Positions 8,545 through 19,761 of a DNA stretch of 55,714 nucleotides are shown here, piece after piece. How positions within the stretch are numbered: the stretch's first letter is position 1; each line of letters starts with the position of its first letter. Below the pieces are notes generated by a model. The model was not told where the DNA came from. It saw only the letters and a program-made list of their open reading frames with translations, and did not search any database. Both the position numbers and the translations under genes were made by a program. Origin of the DNA: an uncultured Clostridia bacterium (lineage in GTDB: Bacteria; Bacillota; Clostridia; TANB77; CAG-508); contig CANQTQ010000006.1 in assembly GCA_947626765.1 (NCBI GenBank), forward strand, positions 1-55,714. Reading direction: 5' to 3'.

Positions 8545-9894
8545 TTAGTTTACACTAAATGACATTACAAAGTCTGTTCCTTCTTTTAATTGCATTACAA
8601 AAGTTTTAGTAATAGTTTTTTCATTTTTACTAGATGCGTCTGAAATTGTTATAGTATACAAATATACATCATCTTGTTTTTCTGCATTTTTTGCAGTAGC
8701 CTTATTTTGTTCATAAAAGTTTTCTTTTATATATTTTTCAAAATCTGCTAATGTTTTAAAGTTGTTTGCTTTATATGTTTCGTCTAGCTTATTATAAGCA
8801 TATTCATAATCTGCATTATTAATAGCTTCAAGGAATTTTTGAATATTTAATAATACCTTTTCTTCATTTGTAGAACTATTATATTTTTCTACAAATTCTG
8901 GTAAGTCTAATGTATAGGTGTCTAATATAACTTTATATTGCATTGGTGTGATTTCTTGAAAAATATAATAATTTCCATAGTTATCTATAAAAACATATTG
9001 TGTATAATCGTCTTTAATTTGTGTTGAATATTCTGATAAATTTATTATATTTAATTTTTCTCTATTATTTTCTATCCAATATTCAAACTTTTCATAAGTT
9101 CCAAATCTTTTATTTTTATAATTTTCTTCTAAATATTCATAAGCTAAAGATGAATTTCCTAGCATCATTTTTTTGAAGCTATCTAAATACTTATTTGAAA
9201 TATATCCTCTGTTTATTTTTTCATATACATAAGAATTATTACTATTTTTTTGTATTTCTATGTTTTGATTATTTAACTTTATTTCATTAATATCTTTATA
9301 TGTATTTTTTAATAATGGCTCTATAGAAAAAGTATTGTTTTTTACATCTAGTGTAACAATTATATATATATATCTTATAAATTTATTTTCTATACTTTGA
9401 GTATAACCATACACTGCATATTTCTCTGTTGTTCTTCCTGGTAAAATATTCATTTTTAATGGTATAAATAATTCTTGTTCATTTACTTGCTCTACATAAG
9501 AATATACATTATTTATTGTAATTTTGTTTTGAATTACATAGTCTTTATCTAATAAATCCATTATTAGTTGTGCTATAGCAGAGTCATCTATTACTTTTAC
9601 ATATTTTCCATTTTCATCAGTACCATAATAACTAGAATTATTTTTATTTAGCTTATTTAAATATTCAGAAACACAATTTGAAACTGTATAAAAATTAATC
9701 TCATCTGTTACTATTTCTGTTTTAGCATTATCATAATCATAGATATCTCCAGATATTGTTTCATTGTCAAAAATATTATTTACATTTTCATTTTGTCCAT
9801 TTGAGTATTGATATTTCAGTAAAATTATTAGCATAACTATTAATAGAAGAATAATAATTATTATAGGTATTATCATATTTTTTAAATTTTGCAT
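8545..9894 (-). CDS. VirB8/TcpC-like bitopic membrane protein with NTF2-like domains
   Basis: 449 residues with one N-terminal membrane helix (about 7-28, Ile/Leu-rich) and the rest predicted outside. The C-terminal about 110 residues (QKFLEAINNADYEYAYNKL, LADFEKYIKENFY) fit an NTF2-like fold, and a similar pattern (SFKKMMLGNSSLAYEYLEEN) occurs about 100 residues earlier. One membrane helix followed by two NTF2-like domains is the architecture of TcpC, the Gram-positive VirB8 counterpart, a scaffold component. The gene sits 14 bases after the hydrolase gene in the same operon. The fold assignment is inferred from pattern and context, not from a profile search. Confidence 0.6.
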   Translation of the reverse strand: MQNLKNMIIPIIIIILLLIVMLIILLKYQYSNGQNENVNNIFDNETISGDIYDYDNAKTEIVTDEINFYTVSNCVSEYLNKLNKNNSSYYGTDENGKYVKVIDDSAIAQLIMDLLDKDYVIQNKITINNVYSYVEQVNEQELFIPLKMNILPGRTTEKYAVYGYTQSIENKFIRYIYIIVTLDVKNNTFSIEPLLKNTYKDINEIKLNNQNIEIQKNSNNSYVYEKINRGYISNKYLDSFKKMMLGNSSLAYEYLEENYKNKRFGTYEKFEYWIENNREKLNIINLSEYSTQIKDDYTQYVFIDNYGNYYIFQEITPMQYKVILDTYTLDLPEFVEKYNSSTNEEKVLLNIQKFLEAINNADYEYAYNKLDETYKANNFKTLADFEKYIKENFYEQNKATAKNAEKQDDVYLYTITISDASSKNEKTITKTFVMQLKEGTDFVMSFSVN

Positions 9895-9908
9895 TTTATT
9901 CCTCCTAT

Positions 9909-12441
9909 TTATTGAATTTTTTCAATTATACGCTTAACATTAAATATTCCTCCACTATCTCCTTTAGCTTTTACTTCTGCTGAGGTCCTATATGGTCCAG
10001 TTAAACTTCTTCCTGAGTCTATTATAAAAAATTTATAACCTTGATTTTGATATTGTTCTGGAGGAGGAATTATTGCTAATATATGTCCAGAAACACTACC
10101 TATTGCATATTTACCTGATGCCACTTGATTAATTCCATCTTCTGTACTTACTTCCGTTGCTCTTACTCCATAATACTTTTCTAAGAAGCCATTATTAAAT
10201 AGTCCACCCCAAATTGTACCTGCTCCTTGCATATAATATTTACTCCAATCTCCATTATAGTATTCATCTACAGCTTCAACTACCTGAACAGGTGTAATTG
10301 CAGGATTATCTAAAAGCCCAGCTAATATCATAGCTAAACTCGTTGGACCACATCCACTACTTTTTATGGTTCTACCTGGAGCTCCATATCTATGGTCAGC
10401 ATAATTTCCTTGTCTATAATGTGGAAACGTATGTCCATCAAATTTATAATAGTCAACTGCTCCTTCATACATTACTTTGTCTTTATATTTTTGGTAATAT
10501 TCTTCTGCATATTGTTTTCTAGTTGGCAAGCTTCCACTTGGATTTCCAGGTCTTTCAAAAGAATAGCAAAATGCTTCTGCCGCTTCTGATGCACTCGATG
10601 CGTTTTTCCATTTTTCTTCATTGTAACCGTTCTTTTCCATAAACTGATATGTTGCATATCCATTGGCTCCGCCACCTCTGGTTAATTCTCCCACTAAGAA
10701 TTCTATTTGTGTATCTTCATCCTGCCAAGTTTTTCCTTTTGATTCTGCATAATTCATTAAAGCTGTTTTTCTGTCATATGACCATTGAGCTAGCCCTATT
10801 CCTTCTCCCGTACCTCCTTCAATTGCTGAGGGATTAAATCCATCAGATTCATACTTAAGATTTCCCATTAATCCCGCAACAGCATATTCTGAATAACCCA
10901 TATTTCTTAAACTGAACCATAATTTATCTTCTAAAGTATTTCCTATAATGCCACTACTATAACTAGAAAAAGTGTTAGGTGCAAATATACTAAAATCTAG
11001 GCTTGTAACTCCGTAGCTTCTTCCTGTATATTTATACATTATGTATCGCATCACTTGTTCCATACCTTGAGTTTCTGGGTTTTGGCGTAAAAGTTGAAAA
11101 AGAACTTCTGCACCTGATTTTAAGTATGAGACTGCTGATCTTTTTTCATTTGAATTTGGTATTTTATATTCTTTATCTAATAAATCTATAAAATTTTGTG
11201 TATTATCAACATAGTCAGATGTTGTTCCATTGTCATAAGATTCCGTAATTATTTCTTCATTATATGTTGCTGATGGATTTGTATACCATTTTACATTTCC
11301 ATCTCCTTGCAAATTATCTTTAAGTTCACTTGGATCTTCTAAATGTTTATGAGCGCTTTCTAAATCTTGTTTTTCAACAGTCTGTGGATTGGTTAGCTTA
11401 TTATATGTAACTTTAAAACTACAAATCCAAGTATTAACATAAGAAATTTTTACATCGGAAGTTTGAGTTATTGTTTTATTTGTTGTAGAGTCCTTTACAG
11501 TTGTAACAGTAGTAGTCTCTTTATTTCCCACTTTTTCATATACATTTTCCGTATAAGTATCTGACTTTATTTTTTGTTCTGTTATACTTTTATTTAAAAC
11601 TATTAATTCTATTTTTGCATCTTTTTTTACTAACTCTGCTACTTTTTCTAAAAATTCTGGATTTCTTGTAACAGTTCCGAGTTCAATAAAAAACGAAATT
11701 GGTGTTGCATATTGCGAAATTATGCTTTTATAATCTATTACCTTTTCTGAATATTTAGATACTGGAGTTACCGTGCTAGAATTAGGGCTTGTAGTTTTAT
11801 TTCCTTCTGCATCTGTACGTTCTGTTATTATTTCTTCACTAGTAGATTCATATTCTACTATGATAAGTTCTCCATTTGAATTTGTAGAAAAATATTCTGT
11901 AACCGATGGATCATTTGAATTAATTAATTCTTTAAATTTATCATATGATTTATAATCTAATTTTTTCTTACTTCCATCTGAGTTCATACGATATAAATAT
12001 ACTTGTCCCTGTAATCCTCTGCCGCCGTTTATTTAACTCTTGCGTAACTACTTGAGCTTCTACAAACATTCTCATATATTTTCTTTTTTCTTTTTGCATT
12101 TCTTCTTGAACATCTTCTGATGAATAATCTACATCACCCAGTAGCCCCAGATCATCGAAATCAATTCCCAGGCTTTCTACTCTTGATATTATGCTGTCTA
12201 GTTGCTCATCCGTAATTTTTATTCCGTTATCATCACCTAAAAAGAAATTTATAATAGATTGTCCTATATTTTTTATTGTATCAACAACTTGTGAAATAAT
12301 TGCATAAACTGCAGATGCAACTATTAGAGCAATAAGAATGCAAACTAAAATTGGCATAATAGCTACAATTATTTTTTTCGTTACTTTTTTTGTTACCTTT
12401 TTTGCTTGTTTATTTTGTTTTTCATTTTCCTCATTGCTCAT
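9909..12441 (-). CDS. VirB1-like bifunctional wall hydrolase (lysozyme-like plus C39-like peptidase), split by a +1 shift at CGG
   Basis: Opens a path through peptidoglycan for the secretion apparatus. Read as one gene with a +1 shift at the CGG codon 12025-12027, the product is about 843 residues. It has a cytoplasmic Lys-rich start, a membrane helix (about 22-52), a long linker with a beta-rich part, a phage-tail-type lysozyme domain (about 501-650, with YESDGFNPS and GIGLAQW) and a C39-like peptidase domain (about 667-843; Cys about 697 in SSGCGPTS, His about 786 in SGHILA, Asp about 808 in IIDSG). Without the shift, the first frame ends 19 codons later and makes a 157-residue membrane stub, while the catalytic part would have no export signal. 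TcpG-type conjugation hydrolases also carry two catalytic domains. Confidence 0.8.
12022..12027 (-). other. CGG +1 frameshift site in the hydrolase gene
   Basis: Zero frame reads AAT AAA CGG CGG CAG. Skipping the C of the first CGG gives AAA GGC GGC AGA GGA and joins the two open frames (...NK-GGRGLQGQVYLYR...). The second CGG could be the slip point instead and also yields an open reading. Confidence 0.6.
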
Positions 12442-12456
12442 TCATTACACCTCCTC

Positions 12457-13408
12457 TTATAAATCTATTGTTATATTCACTCTTTCTAAATCCTCATCAT
12501 TAGGATTTAAATCATATTTTTCTTTATCTAAATAAATATTATTTATTTCCATATTTGTAATTTTAATGTTTGTATTATATGTTTTATTAAATTTTAAATT
12601 AAATGTTTTTGTATATTTAGAATTAATTGTTAAAAGACTAGTTGCTAGTTCATTAATTAATGATGTATATTTTATATCACTATTATCTAATAAATAAATG
12701 TCCTTAGTGTTCTTTCCATCATTAAGTAATATTGTTTTCTCGGTATTATTTTTAACTGTTATATTATAGCTTTCATAGTCCATATATACAGTTCTACTAT
12801 TTATTGTTATTTCAAAATTATTATCAATTTTTTGTTTATTTAAATTTTCTTTTTTTATAAACTGATTAATGTTTAATTTAAAGTCATTATTATATTTTAC
12901 AACAGTAACATAGTCCATATAGTTATTTTTAGAATTATATCCTCCCGTTTGAAGTGCATTTCCATCTGTATAAATAATTCTATAAGTATAGTAGTTATTA
13001 TTTTTTGCCCATAATTCAAGTTTATATGATTTTTTTGTTTTAAAAATTTGATTTATATAATTTTCTTTAAATATATCTTCTGTATTATATATTTGCTCTT
13101 TGCAATCATCTGTTAACATATTATATGCTTCATGCAATTTGTTTTCATTGCAATACTCTACAAATGTTTTAATTATGTTTGAATTATCTTCTACTTCTTT
13201 TTGATTTATTTTTTGATCTGTTATAACAGGATTGTTTGGTTTTGTAACATCTTGCGCTTCTGTATTATAATATGTTGTAGTATTACTATTTTGCTGTTTT
13301 ACCATTTCATTTGCTATCCTAAGCAATATAATAACAAGGGCTATAACACCGAATAGTTATTAATATTTTTCTTTTGTTTGCATACCAATATTTTAATAAC
13401 TTTCTCAT
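12457..13408 (-). CDS. VirB8-like membrane protein with NTF2-like domain, split by a +1 shift at CGG
   Basis: Read from the ATG at 13408 (GGAGG 9 nt upstream) with a +1 shift at CGG (13349-13351), the product is about 316 residues. The start MRKLLKYWYANKRK is basic, followed by a membrane helix (ITI-GVIALVIILL) that is only complete when the two frames are joined. An NTF2-like segment follows (IIKTFVEYCNENKLHEAYNML), then a beta-sandwich-like C-terminal part with an NNTEKTILL strand pattern. The layout resembles VirB8/TcpC-type scaffolds. Without the shift, translation ends after 29 codons. The gene lies between the VirB6-like and hydrolase genes with gaps of about 20 bases. Confidence 0.65.
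13349..13351 (-). other. CGG +1 frameshift site in the VirB8-like gene
   Basis: CGG is codon 20 counted from the ATG at 13408 (ATA ACT ATT CGG T). Skipping C reads GGT (Gly) and completes a membrane helix. Confidence 0.6.
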
Positions 13409-13429
13409 GTGTTATAGCCTCCATATCCA

Positions 13430-16085
13430 TTAATCTACTTTATGGAATTGTTTTACCATTCTCATTATTTTCTCTGCGTTTTGTCTAGCATCTCTTTCAT
13501 TTAAAGAAGATCTTTTCATTATTGATCTTGTATAAGAATCTGTTAAATTTTTTACATACTTTTCATCTGTTAACTTCGTAGGATCTTTTATTTGTTTAGC
13601 TAGTTTTGTTGCTGTAGTTGCTTGTTGTCTAGCTAAATTTGTTTTAGCTTGTTCATCTAAACTAGATTCATCTAAGCCTTTAATAACACTATCTTCCAAT
13701 TTTAATGCTTTCCCTATATCAGAAGCATCTGTAATTCCATTATTATAAAATTCTGTTGCACGCTCTGTTGCTTGTCTTAATTCTCTGCCAGATAGTTCTT
13801 CTCCATTTGGCATGTATTCTCTTTGTACACTTTCTATAAAATCAGAATTTGTGTTCAAGTTTTCTGCTTGTCTATGTAATGCTCTATCTGTAGAAGTGTT
13901 ACCAGTAAATCCACTTATAAATCCTTGTACTGGTGCACTATTAGCTATTCCTCTACCGATTCTATCTACTGTATTGTTTAAAGCATTTCCACCTACTGAT
14001 GCACCCAAAGCAAAGCCTCCTGCACCAAATTTGAAAACATCATCTAAATCGCCACCAGCAATACCCATTCCAACTCCAATTGCACCAACAGCAGCTCCAG
14101 CAGCGACTCTACCAGCTGTATGAACAGCACCCACAGCTAATCTTCCTCCGGTTCTTAGTGTATTTCTACCAACTTTTCGCCACCAGTGTTTGTTTCCCAG
14201 TGTCATAGATGCTCTACTTTTTATAGCCTGACCTGCTCCGTGAATTCCTCCTCTTAACCCTCTATATTCTCTCTCCTCTGACATTTGTTCATGCATATCA
14301 TGAATTGGTGTTTGAGCAGGTTCTCGGTCAGTTGGTCTCTCAGACTCTGGTAAGGTTCTTCCTGCAGATTCTGGTCCAGTATCTTGAGCAGAATTATCTG
14401 CATTTTCTCCATATTGTTCTCTTGTTAGCTGTTCTGCTTCTTCATCTGTATAACCAACCATTCTCATTTGTTCTGCAAATTCTTCCCTTGACAAGTTTGG
14501 AGATTCTGGTTGATATGCTTCTCTTGCCATTGCTTCTCTTTCAGCAGGATCATAATCATTGGTTCCAAAATTATTTTCATCATAAGCATCTACCATCCTT
14601 TGCTGTGCCGTTTCTTCTGATGCATTTGATTCATTAGAATTACTTGAATTATTTGATCCACTAGATAGTGGTGGATCTGTGAATCCATCTACTCCACTTG
14701 GTGCATTTGGATCTTTTAATTGGTCCTTATCTCTAATATTATTGTTTTTTCCAGATCCTCCTGATCCACTTTTTCCACCTTTCCCCCTCATAGCCTTATT
14801 TAACATATGATATGCTGCTGATCCTCCTGCTGCACCTGCAAAGCTTCCTAATGCTCCACTTGTTCCAGCTTTATCAAATCCGAAGAATTTTCTTAATATT
14901 TTTTCAGCTGGACCTATAAATGCTAATGTTATTATTGCTATTAATGGATTTATACTTACTAAGTCTATAGAACTTGTAACAAATATTGTATAAATAATTA
15001 GGTGAAATGGCTGTTCTAATGCATTAAATATATATTCTTTAAACCATAGGTCAAAAGCTTGTGCTTTTCCATCTCTAATTTTATCTATTGGGTACGTTAA
15101 AGCAACTAATGGTGAAATTAATGTTAAAAATGCAATAATTAATACCCTTTTTAAATATTTAAATGTAAATAAACAAGTATAACATACCATTCCTATATAT
15201 AATATTAAATACGTCAATTTAGTAGTCAAATTTGAGGATTGTACCTGAAATCGTATGAATCCCATTGTATCTGTTTGATATTTTGTACCTGATACTTCGA
15301 AAATTATATTGTTTCCTGCGTTTCCGAGATATTGTTTCTGATATTTCATCTACAATCGTAATGGTAAATGTCATTATATAATGGAGTGTAAATAGTAAAC
15401 ATAATGCTACTAACCAGTCTACTAACATTTGTTTATATTTTGATTTATCTGCAGCAGTAGAACTTATTACAATTCTAATACCTACATATAGTAAAACTAG
15501 CATTAAACCTACCACAGCTAAATTTCTAAGCGATACATACCATGATGCTATTGTTCTATGAAGCGTACTAGCTATTGAACGTTTATTCATTGCATCGCCA
15601 TTTTCATATATTAAATTTCCATCACTATCTTTTTCTTGTGTCCAATCTGTTGGGCTTATAAAATTAATATCTAATGCTGGTATTTTATTTGCAAAAATTT
15701 TATCAGGTGTATACTTCATATTCGGTACAGCATATACTGTTCCCCATATAGAATTATTATAATCATCGGCATTAAACTTATTGCTTTCTATAACAGTAGC
15801 ATCAGGTGGTGCTAACACCTCTGAATCAGGTGGTACTTCATCACTATGTATCATAAAAACATTTGCACCACTATCAACTCCAAAATTTCCATCTAGTAAA
15901 AATACTTGAAGTGCACCTGTTACAACATCAAATATTGTCGATACTAAGTCAAATAATGGATCTAATAGCATTCCTCCTATTCCTGCCTGAGACTTTACTG
16001 GCACAGAAAAACTAAGCAATAATACTATTATTATTGATATAAATGTCTTTTGTATAAACTTTTGGCTTGTAAGTAATTTTTTCAT
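13430..16085 (-). CDS. VirB6/TrbL-like polytopic membrane protein, split by a +1 shift at CGG
   Basis: Core inner-membrane channel component of type IV secretion. Joined by a +1 shift at CGG (15324-15326) the protein has about 884 residues. It has a signal peptide (about 1-33), an extracytoplasmic region to about 180, then clustered membrane helices (NLAVVGLMLVLLYVGIRIV, WLVALCLLFTLHYIM, and after the junction LTYLILYIGMVCYTCLF, VLIIAFLTLISPLVALTY, HLIIYTIFVTSS, LIAIITLAFIGPAEKIL). The C-terminal about 450 residues are soluble, Gly/Ser/Asn-rich, with an Ala/Gly-rich stretch near the middle, as in many Gram-positive VirB6 proteins. Unshifted, the product stops about 36 codons after the site, inside the channel domain. 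Confidence 0.8.
15324..15326 (-). other. CGG +1 frameshift site in the VirB6-like gene
   Basis: CGG is codon 254 (ATA TCT CGG A). Skipping C reads GGA (Gly) and gives DEISETIS-GNAGNNIIF, continuous with the downstream membrane domain. Confidence 0.6.
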
Positions 16086-16101
16086 AACTCCCCCTAATAA
16101 A

Positions 16102-18078
16102 TTAAACCGCTTGTTTGTTTCTTTTCCTTTGTGCCAATTTATTTAAGTTTGTTTCTACAAACTCGAATTCTTTTGCTGTAGGCTGGATTTGAATAATTGC
16201 ACTATCCGCTCCAACTTTTAGTAATCCTTCACCTTTTAAGCAAGTAACTAAGAAACCTGCTTCTCCTTCACTTAGTTTAAATACTTCTTTTAAATATTGA
16301 ATCTCTGATTTATCTTGTGCTAAAAATAGCTTTGTATCTGATGATGTTAGCACCGCTTGTGCTTCTGGTTTTTCATAAAAGTCTTGAAATCTTTGTGATA
16401 TAATTGCAAGCGACACATTTCTTTTTCTAGCACGACGTGCCATTGTGTTTAAAAAGTCTACTGCTTCGGGGTATGGTAAAAGCATCCAAGCTTCATCTAC
16501 TAATACTCTTTTTTTAGCAGCTTTATTTCTATCTTCACTATTTTTCTTAACATATTTTTCCCAAATCCATGCAAGTAATATTTGCTGTGCTAAAGGCCTT
16601 GCAAATCTTTCTTCTAGCTGTGATATGTCTAAGTTAATAAATAATGTTCCATCTAATAAGTCGAATGTAGATTGTCCATCAAAATATGCCATTTGCCCAT
16701 CATATTCTCTTATGTATTGCTTCATAACTTTTAGTAAATAGCTATAATGGAAATTGTAGTCAACATTTGTATTGTTTGCTGCTTTTTCCTGAATTCTTTT
16801 GTACCATGAGCCAATTGTAGGCATTTTTTTCTTTTCTTTTCCTAATATATTAGAGTCTAAGCCTCCATTTGGAGATGTGTATAAGCTATTTGGATCTGAT
16901 GTAATTCCATGTGCTACATATTCTTCTGATACAGATTCTGCTATAATTTGTTTTGTAAGTTCGTTTACTTCTTGGCTTCTAGTGCTTCCTCTTGCCATTG
17001 TAAGTAAAGCTTGAGTTACATCTTCTACTTTATTTTCTACGTTTAGAACTGTTCTATCTTTACCTGTAATTTCATCTTTTACAACTTCTGTTTCAATATC
17101 AAATATATTTATAATTGTTTTAGATGTTGGAGATAAAACTACATTTATTCCTCCTAAGCTTTCTGCAACTATGCTATATTCACCTTCTGCATCTAGTGCT
17201 AAACTTTGAATTCCCATTAAAACTGCTGAACGAGATATTAAAGTTTTCATTGTAACTGATTTACCAGCACCAGATTTAGCAAATATAACCATGTTATAGT
17301 TTGTTAAACTATTATGAAAGTTGTCAAATAAAATTGGCACTCCAGTTTGTTTATTTATCCCTAAAGGTATTCCTGTAGGATGTCCAACTTCTGATGTAGT
17401 AAATGGGAATACTGTTCCCATAGATCTACGGTCGAAAGTATGTACCTTTTTAATTTTATCTTCCATTAAAGGAAGATTTGATTTAAATGCATCTTCTTGC
17501 ATTGCCCATGCACTTTTTACATTTACTAAAGATTTAGACATTTCTGTTGATAGTAGTTTTGTGTATCTGTTTAAATCTTCTAAGCTATATGCAAATAGTG
17601 TTGCAACAATTGATGCTTCATAAAGTTTATTATAACCTGCTGCAATTTCATCTCTAAGTTGCTCTGCTTCTAATCTTTTTTGTCCTAATGTACTTTCTCT
17701 ATTAATGTTTCCTCTATCTGCTGCAACAATTCTTTCTGTTTCTAGTTCATTAATAACTCTGTTTAATTCGTTTTGTGATCTAGATTCTTGTATTGGATTT
17801 ATATATATTGATGTATTAATATCTCCAAATAAGTACATATCTCTAAATAACTCTGGAAATGTACACATTCTAGGAAGACTTGATACAAAAAAGCTTCTTG
17901 CATATCTAGTTACATTTGAAATGATTTCTAAGTGATCTATATTACTAGTATCTATTCCTGATGGAGCTATTAATTCTTTAATAGTTTTCTTTTTTAAAAT
18001 TTTAAATTCATCTGGTTTAGTATAGTCATTATGCTGTTTTTGCAACTCTTCTTCTCTTTGTTTGCTTTTCTTGCTCAT
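16102..18078 (-). CDS. VirB4/TraE-type ATPase of type IV secretion
   Basis: Cytoplasmic AAA+ ATPase that powers assembly and transport; it is the signature gene of type IV systems. An N-terminal VirB4 region (about 40-200) precedes the motor domain. Walker A is AKSGAGKSV (267-275) and Walker B is RVLVDEAWMLL (Asp-Glu about 528-529). A conserved LAIISQRFQDF segment and a C-terminal TSSDTKLFLAQD segment follow, as expected. 658 residues is a normal size. The start overlaps the upstream gene by 50 bases in another frame, which suggests coupled translation, not breakage. No in-frame CGG occurs. Confidence 0.93.
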   Translation of the reverse strand: MSKKSKQREEELQKQHNDYTKPDEFKILKKKTIKELIAPSGIDTSNIDHLEIISNVTRYARSFFVSSLPRMCTFPELFRDMYLFGDINTSIYINPIQESRSQNELNRVINELETERIVAADRGNINRESTLGQKRLEAEQLRDEIAAGYNKLYEASIVATLFAYSLEDLNRYTKLLSTEMSKSLVNVKSAWAMQEDAFKSNLPLMEDKIKKVHTFDRRSMGTVFPFTTSEVGHPTGIPLGINKQTGVPILFDNFHNSLTNYNMVIFAKSGAGKSVTMKTLISRSAVLMGIQSLALDAEGEYSIVAESLGGINVVLSPTSKTIINIFDIETEVVKDEITGKDRTVLNVENKVEDVTQALLTMARGSTRSQEVNELTKQIIAESVSEEYVAHGITSDPNSLYTSPNGGLDSNILGKEKKKMPTIGSWYKRIQEKAANNTNVDYNFHYSYLLKVMKQYIREYDGQMAYFDGQSTFDLLDGTLFINLDISQLEERFARPLAQQILLAWIWEKYVKKNSEDRNKAAKKRVLVDEAWMLLPYPEAVDFLNTMARRARKRNVSLAIISQRFQDFYEKPEAQAVLTSSDTKLFLAQDKSEIQYLKEVFKLSEGEAGFLVTCLKGEGLLKVGADSAIIQIQPTAKEFEFVETNLNKLAQRKRNKQAV

Positions 18079-19261
18079 TTTCTTTTGTACCTCCTTTTTC
18101 TAAGGTTTCTTGTTTTTTTGGTCTTCCTCTTCTCTTTTGTACTTCTTCTCTTACTTTTTGCGTAGCTCTTTCAGCGACGTCATTTCCTACCATTGATTTA
18201 TTTTGTTCAATTATCATTGCTGCTAGCTCTGCTATTAAGTCTTCTTGGCTTTCTTCTTTTCTATTTAGTTCTTGTTCTTTTTCAGATTTTGCTTCTATTA
18301 CTTTTTGGTTAGCCATTTCAAATGCTTCTTTTTCAATTTTTTCATTTAAAGCTTTCATTTTTTTATCTACAACATCTTGTGCTGTTGAATATAGCTCACT
18401 ATAGCCTGCTTTAATTGCTTTATCTATACCATAAACTTCTGCATCATCACGGTTATATGCTACATATAATAAATCTACTAAAGCATTTGAGTCTAAAACT
18501 CTTCCATTTACTCCGCATGCAGATAATGTTCTTATTATAGATTGAGCTCTTGTATATAATTCTGAAAATGCTAAATTTCTAATTTCTTTTTTATCAAAGT
18601 TGTTTTCTCCTAGTTCCTCTGGGTAATATGGAATTACTACATAATATTTTTGATTTAGTACGTTCTTGTTTAAGCTCATTCTTTCTGTGTTATATATAAT
18701 GTCTTTTCCATATTCATAAAGGTTGGTTTGCTTTGTAAGTTCATAAAAAGCTGCTTTTAATTCTTCCTCTGAATAGTTTCCTGAACTTACCATTTGCTCA
18801 TATTTTTGTTTTTCTTTTTCTAGGTTTTCTTCTATTTCTTTTACTTTATTTTTATAAGTTTGTATACTATTTTCTAGATTTATTGTTCTTGTTTGTGTAT
18901 ATATTTGTATAGGATGTCTTAATGTATTTAGAAATTGAATGAAACCTTCTTCTACAGAATTTTTTTCTATTTCTGACATTAAATCATAGTTTACACCTTG
19001 ACATTCTACTACCATAATATATTTGCTACCATTTTTGGTGGAAATCATATTATCTTCTATTTTATCAAATTCCATAAAGTCAAAAACTGATTCTATAGTA
19101 TATGATTTTGTTGAAGTTTTTGCTTTTGTTTCTGGTATATTTGCTTGTCCATTTTGTGAGCCTTTAGATTTTGATTTAAAATATAGTATACAAAGGACTG
19201 CTAATAATATAAACATAAGTATTAAAATACCTACTATTGCATATGTAATTATTTCAATCAT
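18029..19261 (-). CDS. T4SS-associated membrane protein with coiled coil and AT-hook-like tail
   Basis: 410 residues: one N-terminal membrane helix (about 5-30), a globular region (about 55-130), a coiled coil (about 125-165), a second globular part with ALVDLLYVAYNRDDAEVYG, and another long charged helix (about 290-370). The tail is strongly basic and holds RRGRPKK (377-383), which matches the AT-hook core (R-G-R-P flanked by Lys/Arg). This may bring a DNA-binding arm to the inner face of the membrane. Position between PrgI and VirB4 suggests it is part of the same complex; such genes often accompany Gram-positive VirB4 and may correspond to a detached N-terminal region of it. Confidence 0.65.
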   Translation of the reverse strand: MIEIITYAIVGILILMFILLAVLCILYFKSKSKGSQNGQANIPETKAKTSTKSYTIESVFDFMEFDKIEDNMISTKNGSKYIMVVECQGVNYDLMSEIEKNSVEEGFIQFLNTLRHPIQIYTQTRTINLENSIQTYKNKVKEIEENLEKEKQKYEQMVSSGNYSEEELKAAFYELTKQTNLYEYGKDIIYNTERMSLNKNVLNQKYYVVIPYYPEELGENNFDKKEIRNLAFSELYTRAQSIIRTLSACGVNGRVLDSNALVDLLYVAYNRDDAEVYGIDKAIKAGYSELYSTAQDVVDKKMKALNEKIEKEAFEMANQKVIEAKSEKEQELNRKEESQEDLIAELAAMIIEQNKSMVGNDVAERATQKVREEVQKRRGRPKKQETLEKGGTKENEQEKQTKRRRVAKTA

Positions 19262-19598
19262 TGTTTTTTCCCTCCTTGTATATGTATATTTTCTTTCCTT
19301 TTGTTTTAAATTTTATAAATCTAAGTATTATATCATCTAAGTTTTCTCCACCTGTTTTTTTAGTAAACTCAAATTTTCCAAGTTCAGGCATTTTTAATGT
19401 ACCTATTGCAAATCCAATTAGTGCAAATAATGCTACAATTGCTATTCCTACTATTTGCATATTTAGCATAGAGAATATGAAATAAAATAGCAACCCTATG
19501 CCTGCGCCTACTACTGTATATATTAATGCTTTTGTAGAAAATATAAATAAAATTCTGCTCTCACCTTTAACATTTCTAGGTAATTCATATGTACCCAT
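19254..19598 (-). CDS. PrgI family protein (VirB3-like)
   Basis: 114 residues with two adjacent membrane helices (about 23-45 and 49-68), then a conserved cytoplasmic tail (LKMPELGKFEFTKKTGG, ILRFIKFKTKGKKIYIYK). This is the PrgI pattern, and PrgI typically precedes VirB4 in Gram-positive type IV systems, as here. The start has AAGGAGG upstream. It overlaps the next gene by 8 bases. A promoter at 19658-19686 lets it be expressed separately from the pilins. Confidence 0.85.
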   Translation of the reverse strand: MGTYELPRNVKGESRILFIFSTKALIYTVVGAGIGLLFYFIFSMLNMQIVGIAIVALFALIGFAIGTLKMPELGKFEFTKKTGGENLDDIILRFIKFKTKGKKIYIYKEGKNND

Positions 19599-19657
19599 TA
19601 TTTAGCTTTCCTCCTTTGTTTTTATAAGTAAATTTCATATACTTTTACTTATATATT

Positions 19658-19686
19658 ATTATAGCAAATAATATCGAAAATTGTAA
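19658..19686 (-). promoter_or_regulatory. Promoter for prgI-virB4-virB6 section
   Basis: On the minus strand TTACAA (19681-19686) and TATAAT (19658-19663) are 17 nt apart, between the pilin terminator and prgI. Confidence 0.55.
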
Positions 19687-19697
19687 CCCATAAATAA

Positions 19698-19727
19698 AAA
19701 AAAGTGCATAAAAATGCACTTTTTAAT
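19698..19727 (-). terminator. Terminator after the pilin genes
   Basis: A tight hairpin AAAAAGTGCAT-AAAA-ATGCACTTTTT follows the last pilin gene. It would make pilin mRNA more abundant than the downstream machine genes. Confidence 0.7.
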
Positions 19728-19761
19728 ATAATTGTAATATTTATGTAATGTTCTTGTAATA

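Noticed and set aside
16102..19261. VirB4 region as another broken gene
   Set aside because: The 410- and 658-residue products overlap by 50 bases, each has its own domain order and no CGG occurs at the junction. It looks like ordinary translational coupling.
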